From Latrodectus hesperus (Eukaryota; Arthropoda; Arachnida; Araneae; Theridiidae), in the NCBI GenBank assembly GCA_037975125.1, contig CM075862.1, forward strand, positions 61,976,779-62,040,778: DNA of 64,000 nucleotides. The letters are read 5' to 3'. Of this stretch, positions 13,451 through 23,901 are shown one piece after another. The notes below the pieces were generated by a model. It saw only the letters and a program-made list of their open reading frames with translations. It was not told where the DNA came from and made no database searches. Every line of letters starts with the position of its first letter. Position 1 is the stretch's first letter. The position numbers were made by a program, and so were the translations under genes.

Positions 13451-16400
13451 GTCTCTAACAAATGACACTAGCTTTTACACCTCCAAAATATTCACCACTA
13501 ATAAAATAATGGATTCAAAATCAATTAAACATTTTAAACTAGTTCAAATAAATCTCCATAAAAGCAGCTCAGCAACAGCTCAATTAATTCACTTCATTTC
13601 CGAAAATAATATTGATATAGCGTTTATTCAAGAGCCCTATGCAAAATCAGGAGAACTACGAGGAAGTCCATTGAGTTGGAAACTTTACTACGAAACAAAC
13701 TCTGATCAAGCTCCAAGAGCAGCAATTATCTTCAAATCACCACTTAATCCTTTGATCATTCTAAAACACAGAGATGTAATAATACGCTTAGACACTGAAC
13801 CAGAATCAACTATATTTTGTAGTGCATATTCTTCCCCAGCGGAGGATATAAATAGAACTCTGGACTTACTAAAACATCATTTACACCCTAACAAGAATCT
13901 TCCAATATTAATTTCTGGTGATTTTAATGGGCAAAATGTGCTTTGGGGCTATCCCAATAACAATAATAGAGGTCTAATAATAGAAGACTTTCTAGCGGAG
14001 CAACAAAATTGGGCAGTAAGCGATGAAGAGTCATGCTCCGATCACGCTTACATCATATTTGAAATCAATAAAGCGCAAACCCTCTTCTTCAACAAAAGAT
14101 ATAAATCAATTAATAATATTCAAAGATTTTAAAAATGCCTACACTCCAATATTTAACCAATAGAGTCACTTCTAAATTATTGCAAAACTGTAATACATCT
14201 AGATAAAGTAACAAACGAACTAATATCAGTGCTCCAGAATTCAGCTGAACAAAGCTTCAAAATTCGACAACCAAAACAAATAAATAAACTGAATTGGTGG
14301 AATAAAAATCTAAGAAGTCTCAAAAGTAAGACCAAAGCACTTAGGAGACTCCTAAAATCAAGTAAAATTGAAGAGGAAAGAAAGAAATTAAGTAATTTTT
14401 ATAAACAAAGCTTGGCCACTTACAAAAAGGAAATTTTAAAAGCAAAATTCAATAGCTGGAAAAAATTCTGCACAGAACACACGGAACCTTACGGCATTCT
14501 ACAGAAACTCGCCACTAATAAACGTTTTCATCCAACAAAATTCCAAGCACTGTACTCATTGCAACCCCAAAACCAAGATACTCCATCTGTTTTACAAAAC
14601 CTCCTGCAATCTGCATTTCCATCCGATGATCCAGCCACAGACACCCCAAAGCATTCAAATATCAGGAACTCCAATTTCTCATTTTCTGGACCAGAAGACC
14701 CTCCCTTCACTCGTTTCGAACTGGAACATACAATCAAGCACTTAAATATTTCTAAAGCGCCAGGATTGGACGGCTTGGACAGTCAAATAATGAAATTACT
14801 TTACCTTACGGCGCCAAATCTCCTCCTGCAATATCTAAATAAATGTCTAAAACTTACATACTTTCCCAAACACTTCAAAAAAAGTAACGTAATATTTTTT
14901 CTGAAAAAGAAAAAAAACCCAGGAGATGCAATATCTTATAGACCAATCTGTTTACTTTCTGCCTTGGGAAAAATTTTAGAGTGATTAATAGTAAACAGAC
15001 TAAAACATTATGTATTCAAAAATAATATCATTCATCCAAATCAGTTTGGTTTTATAACGAATAAGTCTACAGAACATGCCCTACAATCAACACTAATTAC
15101 AATCAATCGTAACAAGGACCAAAATCTCTACTCAGCATTATTAAGCTTAGACATCTCTCAGGCCTTTGATTCTCTGTGGCGGCCGGGATTAAAGAAAACA
15201 CTTACAGCCCTTCAAGCCCCAGCCAATATTGTCAAAATACTTATCAGCTTCTTAAGCAATCGTGAATTTTACACGTCTTATAACGGAGGTCAAGTTTTCT
15301 GTAAACAGTCAAGAGGATGTCCCCAAGGTTCTCTAAGTGAACCTCTGCTGTGGAATTTATACTATTCTCAATTATAATTGGCCGAACCACACTACAGTAA
15401 TAGCCTTCGCAGACGACACGCTACTTATTGTTAATGGCTCAACAAAAGAAAATCTCAAACAAAACTGCAATCAGTCTCTAGATATCTTTTCCAAACTGTG
15501 TGAAAGTTTAAAATTAGAGATTTCCATCCTAAAAAGCAAAGCTTTGATAATCGGAAAACATGATAAATCCTTAAGATCCAATCCAAAATTAACCATACTA
15601 GGTAAAAGCCTAAAGCATACAAAAGTATTGCCTTATCTAGGAGTCCAAATAGATACGAATCTAAATTTCTTCGCTCATATCAGATCACTTAAGCCAAAAG
15701 TTCTCCCCATCGCACAAAACTTACGCTCAATGATTGGTTATAATTGGGTATTAAAGAGTAAATTTCTAAAAATAATATATAGCACCGTAATAGAAAAAAT
15801 AATTTCATATGGTTCTTCAGCTTGGGCTTTGCCCTTAACCTCAAGGAAAAAAGCCCAACTGTCATCACTGCAAAGACACTTTACCATACTAATAACTAGG
15901 ACATTTAAAACAACATCAACAACTGCCGCAAACGTCTTGGCACGTCTTCCACCCCTGCACCTAACATTAAAAGCAACTGCAATTAAGACAAAAATCCTAC
16001 AACTGTGCCAAGATGCAACTCTTGAAGACAACACTGCCCTGCTCTTCTCTAACTATGAATATCCGTACAATAAAGATGAATTACATCCGACTATCAGAAG
16101 CCATCAAACTAAAATTTTCAATCTGCCAAAAGCATCATCTAATCCAGTCATGATAACAACACGATTTAATGTTTATACCGACGGGTCTCATTTAGATAAT
16201 CAAACAGGAGCAGCATTTGTAGTTTTTGAAGACTCCAATCTACTGCATCAACATCTCATAAAACTACACAAGTATAATTCAGTCTTCCAGGCAGAAGCCC
16301 TAGCAATAAAAGAATCACTGCTTTATTCGATCCAGCATAAACTACAAAGTGTCACAATTTGGACAGACAGTTTATCTTCCCTAATGGCTTTAAATAACCC

Positions 16401-16890
16401 GTTACACAAATCCCCAATAATAAGATCCGTTCAAAATTTACTTTTTCACAACCAGAATATGAACATCCAACTAAGTTGGTTAAGAGCACATACTGGAATC
16501 ACGGGGAATGAGGCAGCTGATCAAGCGGCAAAACAAGCAGCAACCCATCCAACTCTTCCGTTGACACCTTTAAAGTGGTCCAGAGCCAGTCTGAAATCAA
16601 AAATTAAAAATTATATAGAGCAAAGCTGGCAATCTCTATGGAACAACTCGCCGAATGGTCACCATACAAGAAGACTAATGCCAAAAGTTTCATCAGATGT
16701 GCTATATTCCAATCCCTATTTAAATTGTATCTTAACAAACCATGCGCCCTGCCCCAGCTACTTCAACAGAATTAACAAATCCAGATCTCCATCGTGCATC
16801 TGTGGCCAAATTAGTACATTACTGCATTATATCACAGAATGTCCTCAAACCAAAGATCTACATATCAAAAAATCATCTATTCAAACCAAC

Positions 16891-16892
16891 TA
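16891..16892. repeat. TA target-site duplication, left
   Basis: TA here and at 21490-21491 flank the nested DNA transposon. Removing the insert and one TA restores the Tyr codon and the LINE reading frame exactly, which fixes the boundaries. Confidence 0.85.
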
Positions 16893-16964
16893 CACTGTAA
16901 AAAAACGGAAGAAATACAGTAAAAATCACTGTTATTTAAATAGCTGTCATAGGAACACAAATGA

Positions 16965-16985
16965 TTACAGTAAATTTTACTGTAA
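16965..16985. repeat. Left subterminal palindrome
   Basis: TTACAGTAAA and its complement TTTACTGTAA meet around a single central base. The same CTGTAAA theme recurs in the right subterminal array, so it is a candidate transposase-binding or structural site. Confidence 0.7.
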
Positions 16986-17071
16986 AATTGGGCCACAGAA
17001 AATCGTTTGCTATTGGGCATGCGTATTGAATTGCCTGGATAAAAGTTTCTTTTATTCCTGTGACAAATGAA

Positions 17072-18695
17072 TCAAATTAATTTCGCCCTTGTTTTCGCTT
17101 GCTGAAGTTGGTGATATTTTGAGAGTAATTGTTCCTTTAGTTGAATTTCTATTGAAATTTAATCACCAAATATAAGGTAACGTATACTTTTCATATTGTT
17201 TATTATGCAAGTTGTTAGCTAACTTTGATATATATAAATTCTTATAAATTTGACTAAACATTTCAAAAAATTCTAAGCTGAATTTACAATTGATCATATT
17301 TACTAGTATTAATTCAGTGTCAATATTTTTTTACTTACTTTTTATTATTATTTAAAATATTTTATAGTAGTTTGGTAACATAATATGATTAGTATTTTTA
17401 TTTTCAAATTTTTGACGAAATTAGAGTTGTATTTAAGTGCTTCCATTGTTATAAAATTGCTTAGCTACATTTCTTTCGAAATTAAAATTGATTAATCATC
17501 TATTGTAATATTCTTTTAGATATATATTATTAAATATATTAACGGAATTTCTATTTTATTTCGTTGTTGAAAATTCCTGATTTTTCTTTCATTGTAAAAT
17601 GATATGATTTATTGTATATTAACTAAATATAACATAATTTTTATATTTTGTAATAGTTTTTTGCTTAGAATTTTATTAAAAAATGTTTATTTTTTAATAC
17701 AGATCGTTAAATTGCATTCTATTTATGATCATTAATTCAATTCCATTTTGTAACATGCATTAAAATAATCATTTTTTAGGCATAAATGAATGTAAATTCT
17801 TTCAATAAAATAATATTACAAATAATGATATTTATTAGAATAAATGGTCTTGTGTTTAGAATTTGCATGAAATGTAAAAATGCATTTCAATGAAAAATGT
17901 AATGCTTTTTTAAAATATCTATTTTTAAAATCATTATTTTATAACAAATATATAAGAAATATTCCTTTTTTAAATACATATTAGGAAGTACTATTCGAAT
18001 TAATGTCATATTTATTTAGAAAATGTAAAATTTATTATTTTATAACCATGATTAATTTTTTAAATTTATACTACTAATTAGAACATTAATTAAAAGCCTG
18101 TTTGGGAAATCTCGTTGGTTGTTTGATATTTATAAAACAAAATTTCATGCAACACATTTTTGTTTGTAAAAAATTACATTATTACTGCAAATTTTACTTT
18201 ACAAATTTTTATTAAAAAAATGCAAAATTTGTAATGCTATTTATGATTTATTTACATGTTAGTGAAGGAGTCTGAAATTCATAAAAAGAAAAGCTAATTT
18301 AAAATTATAATTAAGAAACAAATACATGAGTGAAAACTTTGTAATTTGTTCTTGCTTAACATATTTAAAATATATTGTGCTCAAGATTTTTCTAATACTA
18401 CTGTGCACATTAAATACTTCAATAAATACCTTCCAATCTAGTCACACTTTTTAAAAAATTTTTTAAATATACCTATGTTTTGAGAAAATAAGAATTTATA
18501 TGAAGAAAGTGTTTGATTTGTAAAGGAAGTTTTAAAAATAGAATAATCACAAATAACTTTTAGTAGTAATACTATTCAGAGTAAAGCCTCTTCTTATTAA
18601 CTTCAGCCATATTTGAAAGATGGAATAGGTATTGAGAGAGAGAGTTTTTGTAAGCACGTGTATTTTTAAAAGTTCTCTATTTATCCTTCATTGTG
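17072..18695. other. AT-rich interior of the nested transposon, left part
   Basis: No transposase-like frame was found. One possible splice donor (AAG|GTAACG near 17176) follows a short less AT-rich piece and could end a 5' non-coding exon of the internal gene; this is a guess. The rest, with dense stops in all frames, would fit an intron. Confidence 0.4.
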
Positions 18696-20459
18696 ATGTC
18701 CGACAAGAATCCAAAATACACTGTGTGTTTTGATGTCATGATTGAAGAGGCTGTAAAATTAATATGAGACTTTGCCATTTCAAAGAAGAAAAAAAGATCT
18801 TAACACACCTAGTGATATTTCCACATTAAAAGAAAGATTTTAATTCCCATTTAAGTGCTTAATTGCTGTAGATTTACATGAAAGACTTAAGTTTGCTTCA
18901 GCTAACAAAATTAAAAGAATTGTTAATTTCTCAAAAACTGCTCCTCCTGGAGGTTGTAAAATACAATTTTCAACCATTGAGGAATTGGATGGAAAAGAAG
19001 ATATTGGAGCGTGTATTGTTCTTCTATCTGTATATTTTGGAGAAGACTTGAAAAAATATTTAGAAGTATTGCAGTAAAGTATTCAAAACTTTATTTTAAA
19101 AAAGTACTGCTTAGTAAATTATAAATAAGAAATTTAGAAATGAATATAAAAATTAATCAGAAATAAATTAATCAGAAATTTGTTTATTGGTTTTAGATTT
19201 CCGCATCTTCTCAGGATGCAGTAGATATTATAGACTTACCTTGCACACCATGTGTATTAATTTGTGGTATGTATTATTTATATATTTCATAAGGTTTGAA
19301 ATGTTTTAACTCAAAAGCAAAAATTTGTTGTTACATTTTTGACCTCTTCAAATACTGTTTACTCTGCTAACATTCGATTTTAAATAAATCATATGAATAT
19401 ATAAAATTCTAAGATAATCTAAATAAATTGTTTTAGTTAAATATATCTTTTTTGATACAACTTCAATCGTATTCTCTTTTATTTATCTCTAAGTACGTAT
19501 ATAATGCCGTAAATATGCAGACTTAATGAACAGAAATTTTTTATATTTCCTAATACGATTTGCATACGATTTCATATAACTTCCTAAATGAAATTAAAGT
19601 TTTCTTAGAGGGAAATACAACTTTGATCTCACTCTAAGAGAACTTATATTTCACTTTTGAGGTAACTATTTACGAGTTAAAAAAATTCAGTTTTAAGCAA
19701 ATATTTTATAAAATGTTATTTCATAAATTATTGTTACTTTGACACATTATAATGTTTTAACTTATCTGTTTATTTTCGATGGAAATATTTTGAAATTGTG
19801 TATATATATATGTAAAAGAAATGCTTCCATATTCTCTACAAAATTAATTTTTTTAAACTTAAAATCGGTTTTTGTAAGTTATCTTTAAAATGTGGGCATA
19901 AAGTTCATATTTCGCACTTTATTTCTAAAAATTTGTAATTCACAATTGGAAATGTTATAATTTGCTTCTCAGAGGATATAATTGTCGATAACATAAATGA
20001 ATCCTTATGAAACAAATTCTATATTCTCTTTTAATTAAATCAATTACAAATTAGTTTTGGAGATAGAAAACATCAGTTGGAATGATTTAATTGAAGTAAA
20101 GATTTTATCATCTTCATAAGAAGTAAGATCTTCATTACCAAAAATTCTTATCATGAAATTGCTAAAATCCCTTGAAATAATTTTTATCATCAAAATGATT
20201 GTGATTGCATGAATGCAACAACCACTTGTTAACTACTAAAAGAAGTATATTTTAGGAAAATTCAATCAATTATATAAAACAATAAAAATTTCTAAATATT
20301 TTATTGAACTATTAAACAACTTTTCCTCTGAAATATTCAGCTCTTGAAATTTCAAATTAGTTATTCATGTGTCTGATTTCTTTCATTTTTTTATTTTTTT
20401 ATCCAGATGCTTGTTCAACTTTAATTCCTCGCGGGGAACGAAATCTAAAAAATATGTGA
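18696..20459 (+). pseudogene. Spliced gene remnant inside the nested transposon, unknown product
   Basis: Three exon-like pieces with good splice signals. Exon A starts at ATG 18696 (MSDKNPKYTVCFDVMIEEAV) and runs to about 19065 or 19073. It has a TGA at 18765, a slip in the A-run near 18790 and a TAA near 18840, then an open stretch with FSTIEELDGKEDIGACIVLL and FGEDLKKYLEVL. Exon B, 19197-19266, lies between TTTTAG and GGTATGT and encodes DLPCTPCVLICG. Exon C starts after a long pyrimidine tract and CAG at 20406, joins in phase with exon B, and ends at TGA 20457. The stops make it a pseudogene. I do not recognise the family with confidence. Its place inside the element suggests that it is the element's own or a captured gene. 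Confidence 0.5.
19267..20406. other. Probable intron and spacer inside the nested transposon
   Basis: AT-rich sequence between exon B and exon C of the internal gene remnant. It begins with a GTATGT donor and ends with a strong pyrimidine-rich tract and CAG acceptor. No second gene is visible in it. Confidence 0.4.
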
Positions 20460-21184
20460 AGGATGGAATCCAAGCACATGTTTTTGTCACTTTTAAATAA
20501 TTTATCCAACTTTAAATGGCTATAATTATGAAAATGTAAATTAAAAATTCTTTACAATTATTTTTGTATTGTCAACTATATTGCTTCTTTTGTCAGAATC
20601 TTTATTTGCTTTTATTATAGTAGAAAAAATCAATTACGTTAAACAATATCAAAAAGAAAACTTTTATTGTCTTTACAGTATAATTAAAATACTATATCTT
20701 TAACTAATTCCCTTTTGGTATTTTTAGTAAAATGGAATGTTTTGTAAGGTTTCTCTTTTTATCCTAAATCTGTAGAATCACAGATATATCAAAAATCAAT
20801 TTTATGCTTAGCTTTGTATCTCATTCAATATAATTGTTATTTCTTAATTTTTTTAAAAAAATATGTAATAAAAAATTTATCCTTCTGTTAAAGTTACGAT
20901 TTTGAGATAAGAAAGTTAAACAATCTCGTTCAGTATTGTGAAAGTTAAATTATTGATCACAAATGTTCTGAAAGATGACAAATTTTTCAATATAACATTA
21001 GTTATGTTATTGTGCTTTGTATATTATATAAAAAATTGCTTAATAATAGTTGGCCCATAATTAGGAAACTAGCTATTGTGTATTCGAAATTGATTTATAT
21101 TCTACTGTTATCTTTACAAAACATGATGATAGCTGTAATAGCTATTGCAATAGATTTTGTGGAATATGCAGCAAAATGCATAGT
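20460..21184. other. 3' flank of the internal gene, no gene seen
   Basis: AT-rich sequence between the last exon-like piece and the subterminal array. A short open frame running into the array from 21012 has a repeat-derived Lys/Ala/Val-rich tail and is not considered coding. Confidence 0.45.
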
Positions 21185-21400
21185 AAAATGTGCTGTAAAA
21201 ATAACAATAAAATGTGCTGTAAAAATAACAATAAAATGTGCTGTAAAAATAACAATAAAAAGTGCTGTAAAAATTACAGTAAAAAGTGCCGTAAAAATTA
21301 TAGTGAAAAGGGCTGTAAAAATTACAGTGAAAAGGGGTGTAAAAATTACAGTGAAAAGTGCAGTAAAAATTACTGTGAAAAGAATTGTAAAAGTTTTACG
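21185..21400 (+). repeat. 24-bp tandem subterminal array
   Basis: Eight full 24-bp units (21185-21376) and a degenerate ninth. The first three are identical (AAAATGTGCTGTAAAAATAA then CAAT). Later units drift toward a form carrying the near-palindrome CTGTAAAAATTACAG. Such subterminal arrays often bind transposase in other DNA transposons; that function is inferred here. Confidence 0.9.
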
Positions 21401-21401
21401 A

Positions 21402-21426
21402 ATATGCTGTAAAATTTACAGCATAT
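21402..21426. repeat. Perfect hairpin in the right subterminal region
   Basis: ATATGCTGTAAA (21402-21413) pairs with TTTACAGCATAT (21415-21426) around one base. A second hairpin follows at once (21431-21449). Confidence 0.85.
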
Positions 21427-21430
21427 TGTA

Positions 21431-21449
21431 CTGGCGCCCAAAACGCCAG
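21431..21449. repeat. GC-rich hairpin CTGGCG...CGCCAG
   Basis: CTGGCG (21431-21436) and CGCCAG (21444-21449) form a 6-bp stem with a 7-base loop. It is one of the few GC-rich spots in the element and lies about 40 bp from its right end. Confidence 0.75.
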
Positions 21450-21655
21450 CACATTTTGCTGTAAAATTACAGTGCTTTTTTTTAGAGTGTACCAGTTCCT
21501 AAAATTCTGCGCAACGAACAAGTTCAGAACACAAAAATTAATACAAATAATTACTTTGCTCCATGAAAAAGGACTCCAAATGTGTAAAGACCTGGCTGTT
21601 CACCAACAGGAATCTTATGACTCAGAAGCAGAGTCAACAGATCTCGAAAATTAAC

Positions 21656-22366
21656 TAAATTCTTCAATTCAAGTAACAAACAAACAAACTAATCACCAGT
21701 TTTTCAATTTCCAAAATTACTAATACTTTGTACATATCTAATTTTCAAGACATGTAAAGAACTAATTGCATTTTATTCCTATAAACTTCTAAATTTCATT
21801 AACTATAATCAATTTCTGTTCGTAAATTATGTAAATATTTCACAGCCATCCTTACTGAAATTTATTTAGATCCTGTTAACAATTATTTTTCTGTTTCACT
21901 TGATCCCATCCCATTAATTCTGTTATTTCAAATTTGTATTCCGAACTGTGATACAGTGGTCTACTGCGTAGATCACTGTAGGCTTGAAAGCCCTACCTTT
22001 GTAAAGCATTGGTCTCTCAAACAATGTGTCGTGCGTTCTGGAGAACCTCTTAAGGCTCGCGCTCCCAGATTACAGTTCCCAGTGGGCACCTGGCACTCCG
22101 TGCAGGATGCCCGTCATTCTAGACTGAAGTAGAGGCACAGCCTGATAGCCAATAGGAATAGAACATGGCCTCTTCTTCTCGTTGCCTGTCTGTCTAAATG
22201 TAAAACTGAGCAGGCTTCTTCTCAACACATCCTGGACTCTGAGACTCTCCAGAGAGGACATATACACACCCCCTTCTGTTCATCGATTTCCTCCGGGTCA
22301 ATGATCTGATGCACCTTGTCTGACTTCGTCAAACATTTGGAAGATAAGCCACAATAACAACAACAG
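21656..22366 (+). other. LINE 3' UTR with stem-loop and AAC tail
   Basis: About 710 bp after the ORF2 stop. It is less AT-rich than the window average and ends in CAATAACAACAACAG directly before the 8-bp target duplication. It contains a 13-bp stem-loop at 21952-21980. In LINEs the 3' UTR and tail serve as the recognition and priming site for reverse transcription. Confidence 0.7.
21952..21980 (+). promoter_or_regulatory. 3' UTR stem-loop of the LINE
   Basis: TACAGTGGTCTAC (21952-21964), loop TGC, and GTAGATCACTGTA (21968-21980) form a 13-bp stem. Its only irregular pair is a G-U wobble in RNA. A stem that stays intact in an otherwise decayed copy may be the structure recognised by the element's reverse transcriptase; this is an inference. 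Confidence 0.55.
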
Positions 22367-22374
22367 GATCAAAA
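22367..22374 (+). repeat. Right target-site duplication of LINE
   Basis: GATCAAAA, identical to 10225-10232. It follows the LINE tail with no gap. Confidence 0.7.
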
Positions 22375-23897
22375 TTTCACATGACAAGCATGTGGCAGTA
22401 ATTATCATTGTCCTAAAACTTCTTATTTTTATGACTGGGTGATCGTTATTACTTGGTGGCATACCTTGTTTATTTTTAAAACAACTTGTTTATGATCTTG
22501 AAGTCGGAAAAACTCACTGGACACATCATCTGGAGTCAATCCTATATATTCTGATGGCCTTCAATAAGCATAATTGGTCATTAATTATCATAAAGTTGAA
22601 CTATACTCCCACAGATTTTCTAAAAGGCTGCAAATAAAGTTAGATAATCTCATAACATTCTACTTTTACTGTACAAGATAACAAGATATGGTGGTATGAC
22701 GTGCACATTTCCAATGGAATTGCGCCAAGTGCAAGGGTTCCACCAAAACTGTTATTTGTTTAGAAATATAATACCCTCTAGTTCTTCTCCAAATGAAAAG
22801 TCTTGGAGAAAAACTGCTTGAGATATCTTCATTCATCACTGAAAGAAGATAAGGCAACAATCTTGATCTATCCAAGAATACTGTGTACGCTACTGAGATT
22901 GACGAATTTGCCCGTAAATCTGCGCCAGCAAAACACAAACTACTTCCCTCGAGGCGTAAAAGCCTATTTTAGATATTCGTCAACAAAGGATTCATCTCAT
23001 TATCACTGCTCTAGAAGCAATAGTGAGATCTTGAGACACTGGACAGTTAGTCAGATCTTTATCGTGCCTTGTATTGAAACCCACAATAATCCTCCAAAAA
23101 TATTTTGTTTGTTGAGCAATATCGTGTCCATTCTTCTCACTGATCACACATCATTTATGAAGCTATTGCTGTATTCCGAAAATCACCATAATCCACACTT
23201 TTAGCTATCGAATGACTTCCGTTGTTGACTATACACCTTCTAGTCTACCAAATCTATTTATTGAAATTCATTGGTTAAACGATTAATTTTGACAACAATT
23301 TGAGTAGATAGGGTTGTTTCCTGTGGAAAACAAAATTCACTGTACATATATTAATTTTAGATAATTCAAACTTTCCAGATTTTATTTCTAGATATTATAT
23401 TTTACATTAAGTATACATTACATCCGAAAACCTTAATATTTTCCTATATTAAACTATATGACATCAGTTTTTAAAGAAATTGTTAACGTATTTTCTATGT
23501 AATGCGGAAAATATGCAACTTTAAATTAAGACATAAATGAACTTTTCAATTTAAAATTTCTGAATTCACAAATCTGTAAATTTTATCAAAACTTATTGAT
23601 TAAAATATATAAATGTGAGGACTTGCTTGTAATCTCTCTTGATAAATAATAAATAAAATATATCAGAGAGCGAAATTGGGCAAACACAAAGAGTATATTT
23701 TAGTAATTATCAACATATAACATAGCGTAGGATACAAAAAGAAAAATCATTTTAGCTTGAATCCATGCATTTATTTTAAGATTCATTAATGTAAACAGTA
23801 ACACATAAATGAATTGGCATATTCTTAACATGACAATGAGAAACAAATCATTTTATTTTTTTGAATCTAAATTTAAAAGAAAGTATCAGATTAATTA
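22375..23897. other. Spacer with an unassigned less AT-rich block
   Basis: Between the LINE and the Gypsy element. Around 22660-23205 the base composition is more even and open frames exist on both strands (90 codons on minus, 133 on plus), but neither shows a motif I recognise and they overlap each other. The block could be an old mobile element or host DNA. The rest is AT-rich with nothing seen. Confidence 0.4.
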
Positions 23898-23901
23898 CTT
23901 C
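23898..23901 (+). repeat. 4-bp target-site duplication of Gypsy element, left
   Basis: CTTC before the 5' LTR, repeated at 30417-30420 after the 3' LTR. Four to six bases are usual for Ty3/Gypsy integrases. Confidence 0.85.

Larger units (their letters stand above)
16893..21489. mobile_element. TA-flanked DNA transposon nested in the LINE
   Basis: The element is 4597 bp with terminal inverted repeats CACTGTAAAAAAA (16893-16905) and CACTCTAAAAAAA (complement of 21477-21489), 12 of 13 matching. Both subterminal regions are rich in CTGTAAA/TTTACAG palindromes; the right side also carries a 24-bp tandem array and two hairpins. No DDE transposase could be recognised on either strand, so this copy may be non-autonomous. 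It does hold a spliced, decayed gene at 18696-20459. TA duplication is shared by several superfamilies. The style of ends resembles elements I remember from fish genomes, but I could not check this and leave the superfamily open. Confidence 0.8.
13509..21655 (+). pseudogene. LINE ORF2 (endonuclease-RT-RNase H), broken and split
   Basis: ORF2 nicks target DNA and reverse-transcribes the element RNA. Start ATG 13509. Endonuclease: N in LVQINLHK, E in IQEPY, GDFNGQN and CSDHAYI are present to 14132. RT begins in the 14229-14984 frame (LDGLDSQIMKLL, YRPICLLSALGKIL), is cut by a TGA at 14982, continues through LDISQAFD and RGCPQGS, shifts frame near 15350 and reaches FADD at 15406-15417. RNase H follows with Asp at 16180, Glu at 16294, Asp at 16366 and Asp at 16519. 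Next is a Cys/His motif (CICGQ..H...C). The frame is then split at 16892 by a DNA transposon and resumes at 21490, ending at TAA 21653. Confidence 0.85.
10233..22366 (+). mobile_element. Decayed LINE, I/R1-like with RNase H, carrying a nested transposon
   Basis: A non-LTR retrotransposon on the plus strand. In order it has a 5' UTR with minisatellite, an ORF1 with a CCHC knuckle, an ORF2 (APE-type endonuclease, RT, RNase H, C-terminal Cys/His motif), and a 3' UTR with an AAC-rich tail. The RNase H domain places it in the broad I group, which includes I and R1-like clades; the exact clade is not resolved. The span is 12,134 bp, about 7.5 kb without the 4.6-kb DNA transposon in ORF2. Stops, frameshifts and an internal endonuclease deletion show that this copy is dead. 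The 8-bp flanking repeat suggests that it inserted at full length. Confidence 0.8.

Noticed and set aside
21185..21400. CRISPR-like array
   Set aside because: Units are head-to-tail with no spacers, in a eukaryotic DNA transposon.
21012..21464. 150-codon frame rich in Ala-Val-Lys-Ile
   Set aside because: Its body is the 24-bp tandem array of the transposon; a 78-codon Cys/Lys/Asn frame in another phase has the same origin.
22666..23204. Overlapping plus and minus frames of 133 and 90 codons
   Set aside because: They overlap each other, show no known motif and have no supporting splice or start context.
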